Assembly (NCBI GenBank): GCA_024235415.1
Contig: JACKML010000003.1
Coordinates: 334,435-398,434, forward strand
Length of the DNA stretch: 64,000 nucleotides
Direction: 5' to 3'
From: Chromatiaceae bacterium
Lineage (GTDB): Bacteria; Pseudomonadota; Gammaproteobacteria; Chromatiales; Chromatiaceae
The position numbers were made by a program, and so were the translations under genes. Under the pieces are notes generated by a model. That model saw only the letters and a list, made by a program, of their open reading frames with translations, searched no databases and was not told the DNA's origin. This document shows positions 37,494 to 46,649 of this stretch, one piece after another. The first letter of the stretch is position 1, and every line of letters begins with the position of its first letter.

Positions 37494-39650
37494 TCATTCG
37501 ATGATGTACTTCATGCCGACCTGGATGTTCGACGAGTTTTCGAATTGGCCGAAGGTCGTGTTCTCATCGCCCCAGTAGAGGTTGAGTTCACCGGTCAGGA
37601 TCCACTGGTCGGTCAACGAGTACTCGGCGTCGATGCGATCCCAGTAACCACCGCCCTCTTCATAGATGATGATGTTGTTGACGCGGCCAAGCTGGCTCTC
37701 GCCGATCGGCTTGGACAGGAACAGTGAGTAGAACTCCTTGTTCTTTTCTGCCCTGTTAAGGCCATTGCTCAGGTGCAGCGTGGCAAAATCCGCGGTGTAA
37801 CGGCTGCAATCCATGGTGCGGCCACCCTGGGTGCCGCAGGTGTCGGGCTGATCGACATAGTCCAGGTTGCGGAACTGGATGAACTGCGCGCTGACCAGCA
37901 GGTTGGTGAATATCGTCACGTCGGCGCCAAGTACGTACTTGAAGTAGTCGGCCTCCTCCATCTTCAGCGCGTTGGTCAGGTCGCCGATCGACAGCAGGTA
38001 CTTGTCGACCACCGGCTGCCGCTCGCCCTTGTCATACAGGAACTCGCCGCGCAGCACGATCGGCAGGCTGCCCGCATCCACGGCATAGTCGAACGAGGTC
38101 CCGAAGCTGTGCACGCGCTCGGCCTTTTCGGTGAAGTGCAACGTAGGCGCACCGGCACCCGGCGTGCCGTCCATCAAGGTCGGGTCCAGTGCACCATAGT
38201 AGTTGCCGGCGGCGTCATGCAGCAGGATGGTGGTTGGTGATCCGAGATCGTGATTCGCGCGGGCCTGCGCGCGCGTCAGGTCCTGGCTGGCGTCAGGCAC
38301 AAATGCGCCGGGCGCCGGGTTGATCGTAGGTGCGCGCTGAACGGTCAGCGTCTCGCCGGCAGCGTTGCGCCAGCTCAGGTCGATAATCGGGTTGGCGCTC
38401 GCATGGTAGAAATAATTCAGCGAGTAGTTGAGCCCGTTGTCGAAACTGCCACGGTAACGGCCGCCGAAGTTCGGCTTTTCGCTGTAGTCCCGTTCCCAGC
38501 TGGTCTGGATGCCGCCCAGCCCGGTCGGGTTGGCGGGATTGAACCCGGTAAAGCTGTTGAAGGTGGCGAACGTGGCGTTCGACATGTACTCGAATGCAGA
38601 GGTCGATCCCGCGGGGTTCCAGATCACCTCGCCGAAGTTTGAACCGGTTACGTTCAGCAGATTGGTCGTGTTGTAGTTGCCATTGGGGTCCACCACGCCA
38701 ACCGGAAAACCCGGCTGACCGGTGAAACCGTTCTGCGCAAAGTTGTTCAGCAGGACAAAGCCGGGCATGTTCGTCGGATCTGTCAGCGACGGGTCGGGCG
38801 CGCCGGCCCCCGGGTTGAGCTGGCCTGGGGTGGTGATGTTCCAAGAGCTGCTGGCAAAGCCGTCCACGGTCAATCCGCCGAAGGGGGTGAGGCCGGCAGG
38901 ATTGAAGACCCCGCCGGTGAACCCGCCGTTCATCGCAGCGCCGTTAAAGGTGGCGGCAACGTTGCTCAATGCCGGCGCGATGCTGTAGAAGCCGTTGACC
39001 TGGCCGGAGATGGTGTCCACGCCCTTGGCGATGAAAGGCTGGCCGGAGTCGCCATTGGGGTCGAGGCCGGGGTATTTGTTCTCTTCCGCCTGCGAGACGA
39101 TCAACTGCAGGTTGCCACCGTTGTCGAAGTTGCGCTCGGCATTGACCATCCATACAGGAATGCGCGCGTCTTCAACGGCGTTCTGGTTGAGTTCGCGGAA
39201 ATCCGTCGGGTTGATGATGTCGAGCAGCTTGATGCCGTCGGCGGTGCCCCACACCACCTGCTGCTTACCAAGTCGCAGGTACCAGTCGGATACCTTGGTG
39301 TCTATGTAGGCCTCGCGCAGGTAGTCGTTCTGCGTGTAGCTCTTGTGACCCTGGTAACCATTGACGCCTTCGGTGTCGTACACGGGGCGCAGCTCAACGT
39401 GCCAGCTGCTGCGCTCGCCAAGGTCGCCGTTGATGAAGATGCGCGCCGAGTTCTCGAATTTCATCAGGTCGCCGGCGTCGTGCTCGCGATTGTCCAGCAT
39501 GCCGACCGGCTTGCCTGTGACTTGACCAGACTTGGTGAAGAACGCCGTTTCGTTCTTCAGTTCCGCCGAGACTTCGACCTCGGCCTGGGCGCACAGCGGC
39601 GCGATCAACAAGGAGGCGATTGCCATCCCCAGCGGTGACTTGACAAACAT
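37494..39650 (-). CDS. DUF1302 family outer-membrane protein
   Basis: A 718-residue exported protein. Signal peptide with cleavage after APLCAQA; the mature chain is rich in alternating aromatic/polar beta strands and Gly/Asn/Thr, ends in IQVGMKYIIE (an aromatic near the C-terminus as in barrel proteins), and has the DUF1302-type early block SWHVELRPVYDTEG, YLREAYIDTKVSDWYLRLGK and QQVVWGTADGIKLLDIINP. I infer a beta-barrel of the outer membrane. The start at 39650 has GGAGGGAG upstream. Genes of this family occur repeatedly with LolA-like and RND genes, which suggests a trans-envelope route for a hydrophobic compound. Confidence 0.85.
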   Translation of the reverse strand: MFVKSPLGMAIASLLIAPLCAQAEVEVSAELKNETAFFTKSGQVTGKPVGMLDNREHDAGDLMKFENSARIFINGDLGERSSWHVELRPVYDTEGVNGYQGHKSYTQNDYLREAYIDTKVSDWYLRLGKQQVVWGTADGIKLLDIINPTDFRELNQNAVEDARIPVWMVNAERNFDNGGNLQLIVSQAEENKYPGLDPNGDSGQPFIAKGVDTISGQVNGFYSIAPALSNVAATFNGAAMNGGFTGGVFNPAGLTPFGGLTVDGFASSSWNITTPGQLNPGAGAPDPSLTDPTNMPGFVLLNNFAQNGFTGQPGFPVGVVDPNGNYNTTNLLNVTGSNFGEVIWNPAGSTSAFEYMSNATFATFNSFTGFNPANPTGLGGIQTSWERDYSEKPNFGGRYRGSFDNGLNYSLNYFYHASANPIIDLSWRNAAGETLTVQRAPTINPAPGAFVPDASQDLTRAQARANHDLGSPTTILLHDAAGNYYGALDPTLMDGTPGAGAPTLHFTEKAERVHSFGTSFDYAVDAGSLPIVLRGEFLYDKGERQPVVDKYLLSIGDLTNALKMEEADYFKYVLGADVTIFTNLLVSAQFIQFRNLDYVDQPDTCGTQGGRTMDCSRYTADFATLHLSNGLNRAEKNKEFYSLFLSKPIGESQLGRVNNIIIYEEGGGYWDRIDAEYSLTDQWILTGELNLYWGDENTTFGQFENSSNIQVGMKYIIE

Positions 39651-39690
39651 TGTGTGACTCCCTCCGCGCTCCGCGCGAAAATCTGAATGT

Positions 39691-39709
39691 GCCGGGGCTG
39701 GGCCCCGGC
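39691..39709 (-). other. Stem-loop between LolA-like and DUF1302 genes
   Basis: GCCGGGGC, loop TGG, GCCCCGGC: a perfect 8-bp stem in the 83-bp gap between two co-directional genes. There is no T run on the minus-strand downstream side, so it is more likely an mRNA-stabilising or partial-attenuation hairpin than a terminator. Confidence 0.55.
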
Positions 39710-39733
39710 TACGTTTTTGCTTTCGAATACCGA

Positions 39734-40693
39734 TCAGCGCTTGATCTTGCGCAGTGTCGACTCCGACCACCAGTCGCTGTCATAGGTGGCATCGACCCGG
39801 TTGACGCTGGCGGGGATCACCGCCCAGGTCTGGTTGCCGGTAGCCAGGGTTTTGCCATACCAGTAACCCCAGCCTACTGCACGCGGGTCGTCGGTCTTGC
39901 CCAGCGGGACCCAGTCACGGTCGATGACCTTGACCTGTTCGGTGCCCTTGAAATACTCGGTGCGGTAATCGGCGAAGGTCTTGGCATCGATGTAGGAGAC
40001 GCGATAGTCGTACCACCAGTTTTCGAACTTGGTCGTGGACTTGACCTTGTAGACTTCTTTGCCCTTGTGGGTGCATGCGCCTGACTTTGGCAGGTCCTTG
40101 GTATAGCGGGTCTGCTCGTCATCATTGATCGCGACGAAACCGAGGCAGTCGTTGAAAGTTTCCTTGCCCATCAGTTCGTGGGTCTCGTGGAACGGCTTGC
40201 GAAGTGCGACATCGCCGAAGGTGAAATCGGAGCCGCCCCATGCGTCATCGTGTGCGGGCTGTGCAAAGCGGCGGATCTTGCGCAATGCGGGCAGCCAGAT
40301 CATGTATGACTGGCTCTTGGCATCGTCTTCGTAGTCGGTGATCAGCATGCCGGTGCCCTTTAGCTTGCCGGAGCGGAAGATCGCCAGATCCTCGGCCTTC
40401 ACAGCACTGTCCGCCGGGTACTCGTTGTTCAGGTAGCGTTCGAGAGTGTTGGTGGTCGGCGTCTTCCCCTCGCCCTTGATCACCAGCACGGTGATGTTGT
40501 CGTTGTCATCGGTGATCGCGTAGTTCTTGAACGCGTAGAAGTGGTTGACGAAATAGACCTGTTCCATGATCTGGTCTGCGGTCAGGGTTCCACTCGGGTA
40601 GGGGAGGTTCTTGGCGACGCCGGCGGTCGCGCTGAACGAAACGGTGGTCGCCAAGGCGAAGGCGGCGATACTCGCTCGAAGGGTTTGATGCAT
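39734..40693 (-). CDS. LolA-like periplasmic 'outer membrane lipoprotein-sorting' family protein
   Basis: A 319-residue exported protein; signal peptide MHQTLRASIAAFALATTVS with cleavage near SATAG. The body matches the LolA-like family that accompanies RND transporters: LIKGEGK-like strand, SQSYMIWLPALRKIRRF, WGGSDFTFGDVAL and VGWGYWYGKTLATGNQTW. True LolA carries lipoproteins; this longer family probably carries another hydrophobic ligand between the pump and the outer-membrane protein (inference). ATG at 40693 with GAGAGG upstream. It is the first gene of the operon and has a TTGAC palindrome about 190 bp upstream. Confidence 0.85.
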   Translation of the reverse strand: MHQTLRASIAAFALATTVSFSATAGVAKNLPYPSGTLTADQIMEQVYFVNHFYAFKNYAITDDNDNITVLVIKGEGKTPTTNTLERYLNNEYPADSAVKAEDLAIFRSGKLKGTGMLITDYEDDAKSQSYMIWLPALRKIRRFAQPAHDDAWGGSDFTFGDVALRKPFHETHELMGKETFNDCLGFVAINDDEQTRYTKDLPKSGACTHKGKEVYKVKSTTKFENWWYDYRVSYIDAKTFADYRTEYFKGTEQVKVIDRDWVPLGKTDDPRAVGWGYWYGKTLATGNQTWAVIPASVNRVDATYDSDWWSESTLRKIKR

Positions 40694-41099
40694 TCTGGTT
40701 CCTCTCTGCAATCGTTGAATCAGTGCGCGATGGCCTGACGCCGGCGGATTCGCTGAGTCAGGCCAGGTTCCTTGTCGGTTGACAATTTTTTCGTCCCGGG
40801 ACCGGCGGGTTCGGTCGGCCAGACGCTTTATCTGCGTGTTTTTGCAGGCGTTTGTTCGCGAGACATCTGCAAAATAGTACATTGACGATTGTCAATCCGC
40901 CACGTTTTTATAGTGATGATTGGCTGGATGCGGAGGTTGTTGCGCCTCGAATTGATCCAGCGCAACGACATCACTTTGGGCGCTTCGAGAAAGGCGCGGG
41001 GGCGCCCTGGAGATGCGCCGGCGGCTGGGTCTGGGGTGTGCGGCGAAGCGCGGGGCGCCGATTTTTGGCTGCCCGGGTGGGCCGGGCAGCCGCTGGTCT
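40694..41099. other. Gene-free interval between LolA-like gene and udg
   Basis: No convincing gene here. It holds the 5' region of the LolA-like/DUF1302/RND operon: a stem GGCCTGAC/GTCAGGCC at 40732-40764, a half-site-like GTTGACAATT at 40778-40787, the ATTGAC palindrome at 40881-40896, an A/T-rich TATAAA on the minus strand near 40907-40912, and a GGCTGCCCG/CGGGCAGCC stem at 41067-41091 just past the udg stop without a T run in that direction. Confidence 0.6.
40881..40896. promoter_or_regulatory. TetR-like operator candidate upstream of envelope transport operon
   Basis: ATTGAC-GATT-GTCAAT is a perfect inverted repeat with 6-bp arms and a 4-bp centre, in an A/T-rich patch of otherwise GC-rich DNA. 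TTGAC half-sites in this geometry are common for TetR-family repressors; no such regulator gene is visible nearby. A related half-site GTTGACAATT lies about 105 bp closer to the gene. Confidence 0.4.
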
Positions 41100-42437
41100 T
41101 CACTCGGGCTGGGCGGGTTGGCGCCCAATGCTGTAGTGGGTCAGGCCGGCGGCCGTGACCGCACCTGGGTCGTAGATGTTGCGGCCATCGAAGATGGCGG
41201 GAAAACGCAGCCTGTTGCGAATATCTTCGAAATCCGGGCTGCGGAATTCGATCCATTCGGTCACCACCGCCAGGACATCGGCGTCTTCGAGTGCCTCGTC
41301 TGCGTTGCTGCAAATCACCAGGTCGCCGCGGTCGCCGTAGATTCGTTGGGCCTCCTCGTGAGCGACCGGGTCAAATGCCCGAACACTGGCGCCCGCATCC
41401 CACAATGCCTCCATCAGGGTGCGGCTGGAGGCGGCGCGCATGTCATCGGTATTCGGCTTGAATGCCAGGCCCCACACGGCGATGGTCTTGCCCTCGAGGC
41501 GGCCATCGAAGTAGTCGCTGATCTTGCGGAACAGCAGGCCCTTTTGTGCCTTGTTGACCGATTCGACGGCATGCAGCAGGTCGGGTTGGTAGCCAACGCC
41601 CAGGGCGGTCTTCTCCAGCGCCTGGACGTCCTTGGGAAAGCAGGAGCCGCCGTAGCCGCATCCGGGGTAGATGAACTGAAAGCCGATGCGGGGATCCGAG
41701 CCGATGCCGATGCGTACTTTCTCGATGTCGGCGCCGAGAATCTCGGCGATATTCGACAGCTCGTTCATGAAGCTGATCTTGGTCGCCAGCATTGCGTTCG
41801 CTGCGTACTTGGTCAGCTCGGCCGAGCGCAGGTCCATGAAAAGCAGGCGTTCGTGGTTGCGGTTGAAGGGGGCATACAACTGGCGCATGGTGGCGATGGA
41901 TCGCGGATTTTCGGTCCCGACAACGATGCGATCGGGTTTCATGAAGTCGCCGATCGCTGCTCCTTCCTTCAGGAATTCCGGATTCGATACCACGTCGAAA
42001 TCGATCTCGGCGCCGCGCTTGGCAAGGGTGTCGCGGATTCGCTGTGCGACCTTGTCGCCCGTGCCAACCGGGACCGTGGATTTGTCCACCACGACCTTGA
42101 AATCGGTCATGTGCTCAGCAATTGACTGCGCAACTGCGAGTACATATTGCAGGTCGGCAGAGCCATCCTCGTCGGGCGGCGTGCCTACGGCGATAAACTG
42201 CAGCTGGCCAAAGTTGACGCCGGTCTTGGCGTCCGTGGTGAATTTCAGGCGGCCGGCTGCGCGATTGCGCTGAACCATTTCGCTGAGACCGGGCTCGTAG
42301 ATTGGGACGCCGCCGTTGTTCAGGAGGTCGATCTTTGCCGGGTCCACGTCGACACACATCACTTTATTGCCGACCTCGGCGAGGCAGGCGCCTGTGACAA
42401 GGCCCACGTAGCCGCTTCCAAAAATGGTAACTTTCAT
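41100..42437 (-). CDS. ugd: UDP-glucose 6-dehydrogenase
   Basis: A 445-residue NAD-dependent enzyme converting UDP-glucose to UDP-glucuronate for capsule or exopolysaccharide. Rossmann start MKVTIFGSGYVGLVTGACLA, Lys210 in ELTKYAANAMLATK, catalytic Cys266 in GCGYGGSCFPKD, and AVWGLAFKPNTDDMRAASS in the C-terminal domain. ATG at 42437 preferred; a TTG four codons upstream has GGAAA closer and cannot be excluded. It is alone between the LolA-like operon and the tRNA cluster, with no polysaccharide genes beside it. Confidence 0.94.
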   Translation of the reverse strand: MKVTIFGSGYVGLVTGACLAEVGNKVMCVDVDPAKIDLLNNGGVPIYEPGLSEMVQRNRAAGRLKFTTDAKTGVNFGQLQFIAVGTPPDEDGSADLQYVLAVAQSIAEHMTDFKVVVDKSTVPVGTGDKVAQRIRDTLAKRGAEIDFDVVSNPEFLKEGAAIGDFMKPDRIVVGTENPRSIATMRQLYAPFNRNHERLLFMDLRSAELTKYAANAMLATKISFMNELSNIAEILGADIEKVRIGIGSDPRIGFQFIYPGCGYGGSCFPKDVQALEKTALGVGYQPDLLHAVESVNKAQKGLLFRKISDYFDGRLEGKTIAVWGLAFKPNTDDMRAASSRTLMEALWDAGASVRAFDPVAHEEAQRIYGDRGDLVICSNADEALEDADVLAVVTEWIEFRSPDFEDIRNRLRFPAIFDGRNIYDPGAVTAAGLTHYSIGRQPAQPE

Positions 42438-42597
42438 AGACTTAAACAAGTTTCCTTGTGGTCAAAAACGGGAATTCGATCCTGTAGCGGCGGTGCTCTG
42501 CGGAAATTGACCATGCGCGCCGGCGAGGGCTGCGATGCTACCATGGCGCATGCCGCAGGTTGATACCGCCAGAAGACGCCTTGGTCGATATGCCCAG

Positions 42598-42626
42598 TTG
42601 ACAGCGCCGCTGCCTTGCCAGAGAAT
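42598..42626 (+). promoter_or_regulatory. Sigma-70-type promoter of the tRNA-Tyr/Gly/Thr-tufB operon
   Basis: A perfect -35 TTGACA (42598-42603), 17-bp spacer, and -10 GAGAAT (42621-42626), followed by a GC-rich ACCGCC discriminator, 14 bases before tRNA-Tyr. A GC-rich discriminator is typical of stringently controlled stable-RNA promoters. Confidence 0.7.
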
Positions 42627-42640
42627 ACCGCCTCTTTTTT

Positions 42641-42725
42641 GGAGGGGTTCCCGAGCGGTCAAAGGGATCAGACTGTAAATCTGACGGCTCAGCCTTCGGA
42701 GGTTCGAATCCTCCCCCCTCCACCA
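42641..42725 (+). tRNA. tRNA-Tyr (anticodon GTA)
   Basis: 85 nt with class II long variable arm. Acceptor GGAGGGG/CCCCTCC, anticodon stem TCAGA/TCTGA with loop CTGTAAA (GTA), T-arm GGAGG-TTCGAAT-CCTCC, discriminator A, CCA encoded. First of three tRNAs before tufB, the same set as E. coli tyrU-glyT-thrT-tufB without the leading Thr gene. Confidence 0.97.
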
Positions 42726-42750
42726 TAGTTTTGTATCCCTCCGTGGCCAG

Positions 42751-42830
42751 GTCGGGGAGGATGAGAACCGAAAAAGAGGTTCGACGAAGGCGCGAAGCGC
42801 CGGAGAGCGCTGCGCAGGGCGCAGCGACCC
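42751..42830 (+). repeat. tRNA-tail element behind tRNA-Tyr (second copy of the hairpin core)
   Basis: CGGGGAGGATGAGAACC at 42753-42769 is an inverted copy of the tRNA-Tyr T-arm/acceptor side. It is followed by hairpins AACC-GAAAAAGA-GGTT (42766-42781), GGCGC-GAA-GCGCC (42789-42801) and CGCTGCGC-AGG-GCGCAGCG (42808-42826). The core GATGAGAACC ... GGTTCGACG.AGGCGCG.AGCGCCGGAGA is shared with the element behind tRNA-Gln, while the inverted segment matches the local tRNA. No second direct copy of the tRNA 3' end is present here. It lies between tRNA-Tyr and tRNA-Gly, so it is in the precursor transcript. Confidence 0.75.
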
Positions 42831-42863
42831 GGTCGCCCGCTGAGCCGGTGCATCGATAGTGAT

Positions 42864-42937
<74 letters not shown>

Positions 42938-42991
42938 GACTTGGTGGGTGCATGCAAAATGAGCACCCGCAGTGCGTGAGACGAGAGTTTT

Positions 42992-43067
42992 GCCCAGGTA
43001 GCTCAGTTGGTAGAGCACACCCTTGGTAAGGGTGAGGTCGGCAGTTCAAATCTGCTCCTGGGCTCCA
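42992..43067 (+). tRNA. tRNA-Thr (anticodon GGT)
   Basis: 76 nt. Acceptor GCCCAGG/CCTGGGC, anticodon stem CACCC/GGGTG with loop TTGGTAA (GGT), T-arm CGGCAG-TTCAAAT-CTGCT, discriminator T, CCA encoded. Last tRNA before tufB, 71 bp upstream of its start. Confidence 0.97.
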
Positions 43068-43138
43068 GTATTGCCGGCGTCGGATGGCGGCGGTTTTGTT
43101 AAAAATTGATTCATATTCTTCTGAGAGATTTAGCACTC

Positions 43139-44329
<1,191 letters not shown>

Positions 44330-44355
44330 TCCAGGTAGCCGTTACGGGTAGGCGG

Positions 44356-44385
44356 GCCGCTCCGTTGGAGCGGCTCGTTTGTGTT
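44356..44385 (+). terminator. Terminator after tufB
   Basis: GCCGCTCC, loop GTT, GGAGCGGC (8 bp stem) followed by a broken T run ending TTTTT, between tufB and tRNA-Trp. It separates the tRNA-tufB unit from the tRNA-Trp-secE-nusG unit. Confidence 0.8.
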
Positions 44386-44388
44386 TTT

Positions 44389-44464
44389 AGGCCAATAGCT
44401 CAATTGGTAGAGCAGCGGTCTCCAAAACCGCAGGTTGGGGGTTCGAGTCCCTCTTGGCCTGCCA
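44389..44464 (+). tRNA. tRNA-Trp (anticodon CCA)
   Basis: 76 nt. Acceptor AGGCCAA/TTGGCCT, anticodon stem GCGGT/ACCGC with loop CTCCAAA (CCA), T-arm GGGGG-TTCGAGT-CCCTC, discriminator G, CCA encoded. Directly upstream of secE, the usual position. Confidence 0.97.
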
Positions 44465-44477
44465 TATTTGGCGGGTA

Positions 44478-44855
44478 ATGAACGCGAAAACGGAACAAGC
44501 AGGGTCGGGGATGGACACCATCAAGCTGTTGGCGGTGGTGGTTCTTCTCGTCGCCGGTGTCTACGGGTTCTATGCCTTTGCCGAACAGCCCCTGTGGGTA
44601 CGTCTGGCGGGGTTGCTGACGATCGTCGGTGCGGCGGTGTTCGTCGCGTTGCAGACGGCCGTGGGCCGGACGGTCTGGCAATTCGCCGTCGATTCGCGCA
44701 CTGAGGTGCGCAAGGTCGTCTGGCCGACGCGCCAGGAGACCCTGCAGACTCTGCTGATCATCACGATTGCCGTGTTGCTCACGGCGCTTTTCATGTGGTT
44801 GGTGGATTCGGTGCTGTTTGGCATCGTGCGCTATCTGACCGGCCAGGGAGACTGA
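44478..44855 (+). CDS. secE: Preprotein translocase subunit SecE
   Basis: A 125-residue three-span SecE of the E. coli type. The amphipathic and conserved segment TEVRKVVWPTRQETLQT precedes the essential last membrane span. It stabilises SecY in the SecYEG channel. Start ATG at 44478, since upstream in-frame residues would be coded by the tRNA. Confidence 0.95.
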   Translation: MNAKTEQAGSGMDTIKLLAVVVLLVAGVYGFYAFAEQPLWVRLAGLLTIVGAAVFVALQTAVGRTVWQFAVDSRTEVRKVVWPTRQETLQTLLIITIAVLLTALFMWLVDSVLFGIVRYLTGQGD

Positions 44856-44856
44856 T

Positions 44857-45390
44857 ATGGCGAAGCGCTGGTATGTCGTACACGCCTACTCCGGTTTCGA
44901 GGGGCATGTAAAACGCTCGTTGCAGGAGCGGATCGACCGTGCCGGAATGCAGGACGCGTTCGGTGAGATCCTGGTGCCGACCGAGGAAGTGGTCGAGATG
45001 CGCGCCGGCGCCCAGCGCCGCAGCGAGCGCAAGTTCTTCCCGGGATACGTGCTGGTGCACATGGAGATGACCGACGATACCTGGCATCTGGTCAAGGATG
45101 TGCCAAAGGTCATGGGTTTTATCGGGGGCACCGGGGATCGACCGGCGCCGATAACCGACAAAGAGGCCGACGCAATCCTGCAGCGTATGCAGGAGGGCGT
45201 CGACAAGCCCAAGCCAAAGGTCTTGTTCGAGCCGGGCGAGGTAGTGCGTGTGACCGACGGCCCGTTCAATGACTTCAATGGCGTGGTGGAAGAGGTCGAT
45301 TACGACAAGAGCCGCCTGAAGGTCTCGGTGCTGATTTTTGGTCGTTCGACCCCTGTCGATCTCGAGTTCAGCCAGGTCGAGAAGGCCTGA
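44857..45390 (+). CDS. nusG: Transcription termination/antitermination protein NusG
   Basis: A 177-residue factor: NGN domain (KRWYVVHAYSGFEGHVKRSL, KFFPGYVLVHMEM) that binds RNA polymerase and a C-terminal KOW domain (VRVTDGPFNDFNGVVEEVD) that binds Rho or S10. One base separates it from the secE stop. Transcription-translation coupling partner of S10, also encoded in this window. Confidence 0.97.
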   Translation: MAKRWYVVHAYSGFEGHVKRSLQERIDRAGMQDAFGEILVPTEEVVEMRAGAQRRSERKFFPGYVLVHMEMTDDTWHLVKDVPKVMGFIGGTGDRPAPITDKEADAILQRMQEGVDKPKPKVLFEPGEVVRVTDGPFNDFNGVVEEVDYDKSRLKVSVLIFGRSTPVDLEFSQVEKA

Positions 45391-45516
45391 CCGTTTTGTT
45401 TTGGTGGCGGTGCCGCGAGCATCGCCGGTATTCGGACGAACTGTCACAAGCAGTGTCGTTCTTTTGGGGAGCGGCGGTGAAAGCCCGCTGCGCTCGAACC
45501 CGCATAGAGGTATAGC

Positions 45517-45951
45517 ATGGCTAAGAAAATCACAGCTTATATCAAGCTGCAGGTGAAGGCCCAGGAGGCCAATCCGAGTCCGCCGGTCGGCCCTGCGCTG
45601 GGTCAGCGCGGTGTCAACATCATGGAGTTCTGCAAGGCGTTCAACGCGCAGACCCAGAGCGTGGAGAAGGGGTTGCCCCTGCCGGTCGTGATCACGGTGT
45701 ACAGTGATCGTTCGTTCACCTTCGTGACCAAGACGCCGCCGGCTTCGATCCTGCTGAAAAAAGCGGCAGGCATCAAGAGTGGCAGTGGTCGCCCCAATAC
45801 TGAAAAAGTCGGCACCATCAATCGTGCGCAGTTGGAAGACATCGCCAAGATGAAAGAGCCTGACCTCACGGCGGCGAGTCTGGATGCAGCGGTGCGCACT
45901 ATCGCCGGTTCTGCCCGGAGTATGGGTCTGAATGTCGAGGGGGTTGAGTAA
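45517..45951 (+). CDS. rplK: 50S ribosomal protein L11
   Basis: A 144-residue GTPase-centre protein that binds 23S rRNA helices 43/44. The Pro-rich KAQEANPSPPVGPALGQRG and the C-terminal rRNA-binding GTARSMG-like stretch (IAGSARSMGL) are present. Its stop shares a base with the rplA start (TAATG), as in L11 operons, where L1 is the translational repressor in E. coli. Confidence 0.98.
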   Translation: MAKKITAYIKLQVKAQEANPSPPVGPALGQRGVNIMEFCKAFNAQTQSVEKGLPLPVVITVYSDRSFTFVTKTPPASILLKKAAGIKSGSGRPNTEKVGTINRAQLEDIAKMKEPDLTAASLDAAVRTIAGSARSMGLNVEGVE

Positions 45952-46649
45952 TGGCCAAGCTCTCAAAACGCCAGAAGGCAATTCGCGAAAAGATCGACTC
46001 CAGCAAGCTGTATGCGGCTGAAGAGGCGTTCGCTCTGCTCAAGCAGCTCTCTTCGGTCAAGTTCGAAGAGTCGGTCGACGTGTCGATCAATCTTGGCGTC
46101 GACCCGCGTAAATCGGATCAGGTCGTACGTGGTTCCACTGTGTTGCCCGCCGGTTCGGGCAAACAGGTGCGCGTCGCAGTGTTCGCCCAGGGTGCTGCGG
46201 CTGATGCGGCCACGGCAGCCGGTGCAGAAAAGGTTGGCATGGAGGCCCTTGCCGATGAAATCAAAGGCGGCAACCTGGATTTCGACGTGGTCATCGCCGC
46301 GCCGGATGCCATGCGCGTCGTCGGCCAGCTCGGCCAGATCCTCGGCCCGCGTGGCCTGATGCCGAACCCGAAGGTTGGCACGGTTACCCCGGATGTGGCG
46401 CAGGCGGTCAAGAACGCGAAATCGGGTCAGGCACGCTTCCGCACCGACAAGGCGGGCATCATCCACGCCTCGATCGGAAAAGTGGGTTTCGAGCCGGATG
46501 CACTCAAGCAGAACCTCGAGGCGCTGCTGAACGATCTGAAGAAGCTCAAGCCGAGCTCGGCAAAGGGTATCTATATGAAGCGCATCACCGTGTCCTCGAC
46601 GATGGGGCCCGGCCTGGCGCTGGATCAGAGCAGTTTGGCGATCCTTTGA
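45951..46649 (+). CDS. rplA: 50S ribosomal protein L1
   Basis: A 232-residue L1 of the L1 stalk and, in E. coli, autogenous repressor of rplKA. Clear signatures: VDVSINLGVDPRKSDQVVRG, GPRGLMPNPKVGTVTPDV and the C-terminal TVSSTMGPGLALD. Intact and full-length. Confidence 0.98.
   Translation: MAKLSKRQKAIREKIDSSKLYAAEEAFALLKQLSSVKFEESVDVSINLGVDPRKSDQVVRGSTVLPAGSGKQVRVAVFAQGAAADAATAAGAEKVGMEALADEIKGGNLDFDVVIAAPDAMRVVGQLGQILGPRGLMPNPKVGTVTPDVAQAVKNAKSGQARFRTDKAGIIHASIGKVGFEPDALKQNLEALLNDLKKLKPSSAKGIYMKRITVSSTMGPGLALDQSSLAIL

Noticed and set aside
40852..41136. Small plus-strand gene between the LolA-like gene and ugd
   Set aside because: It has no recognisable domain, overlaps the palindrome and hairpin sequences, and its second half is low-complexity Gly/Arg/Ala-rich translation of GC-rich DNA.
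42938..42991. Third tRNA-tail element after tRNA-Gly
   Set aside because: A GTGGGTGC/GCACCCGC stem is there, but the GATGAGAACC...GGTTCGACG core is missing, so resemblance is too weak.
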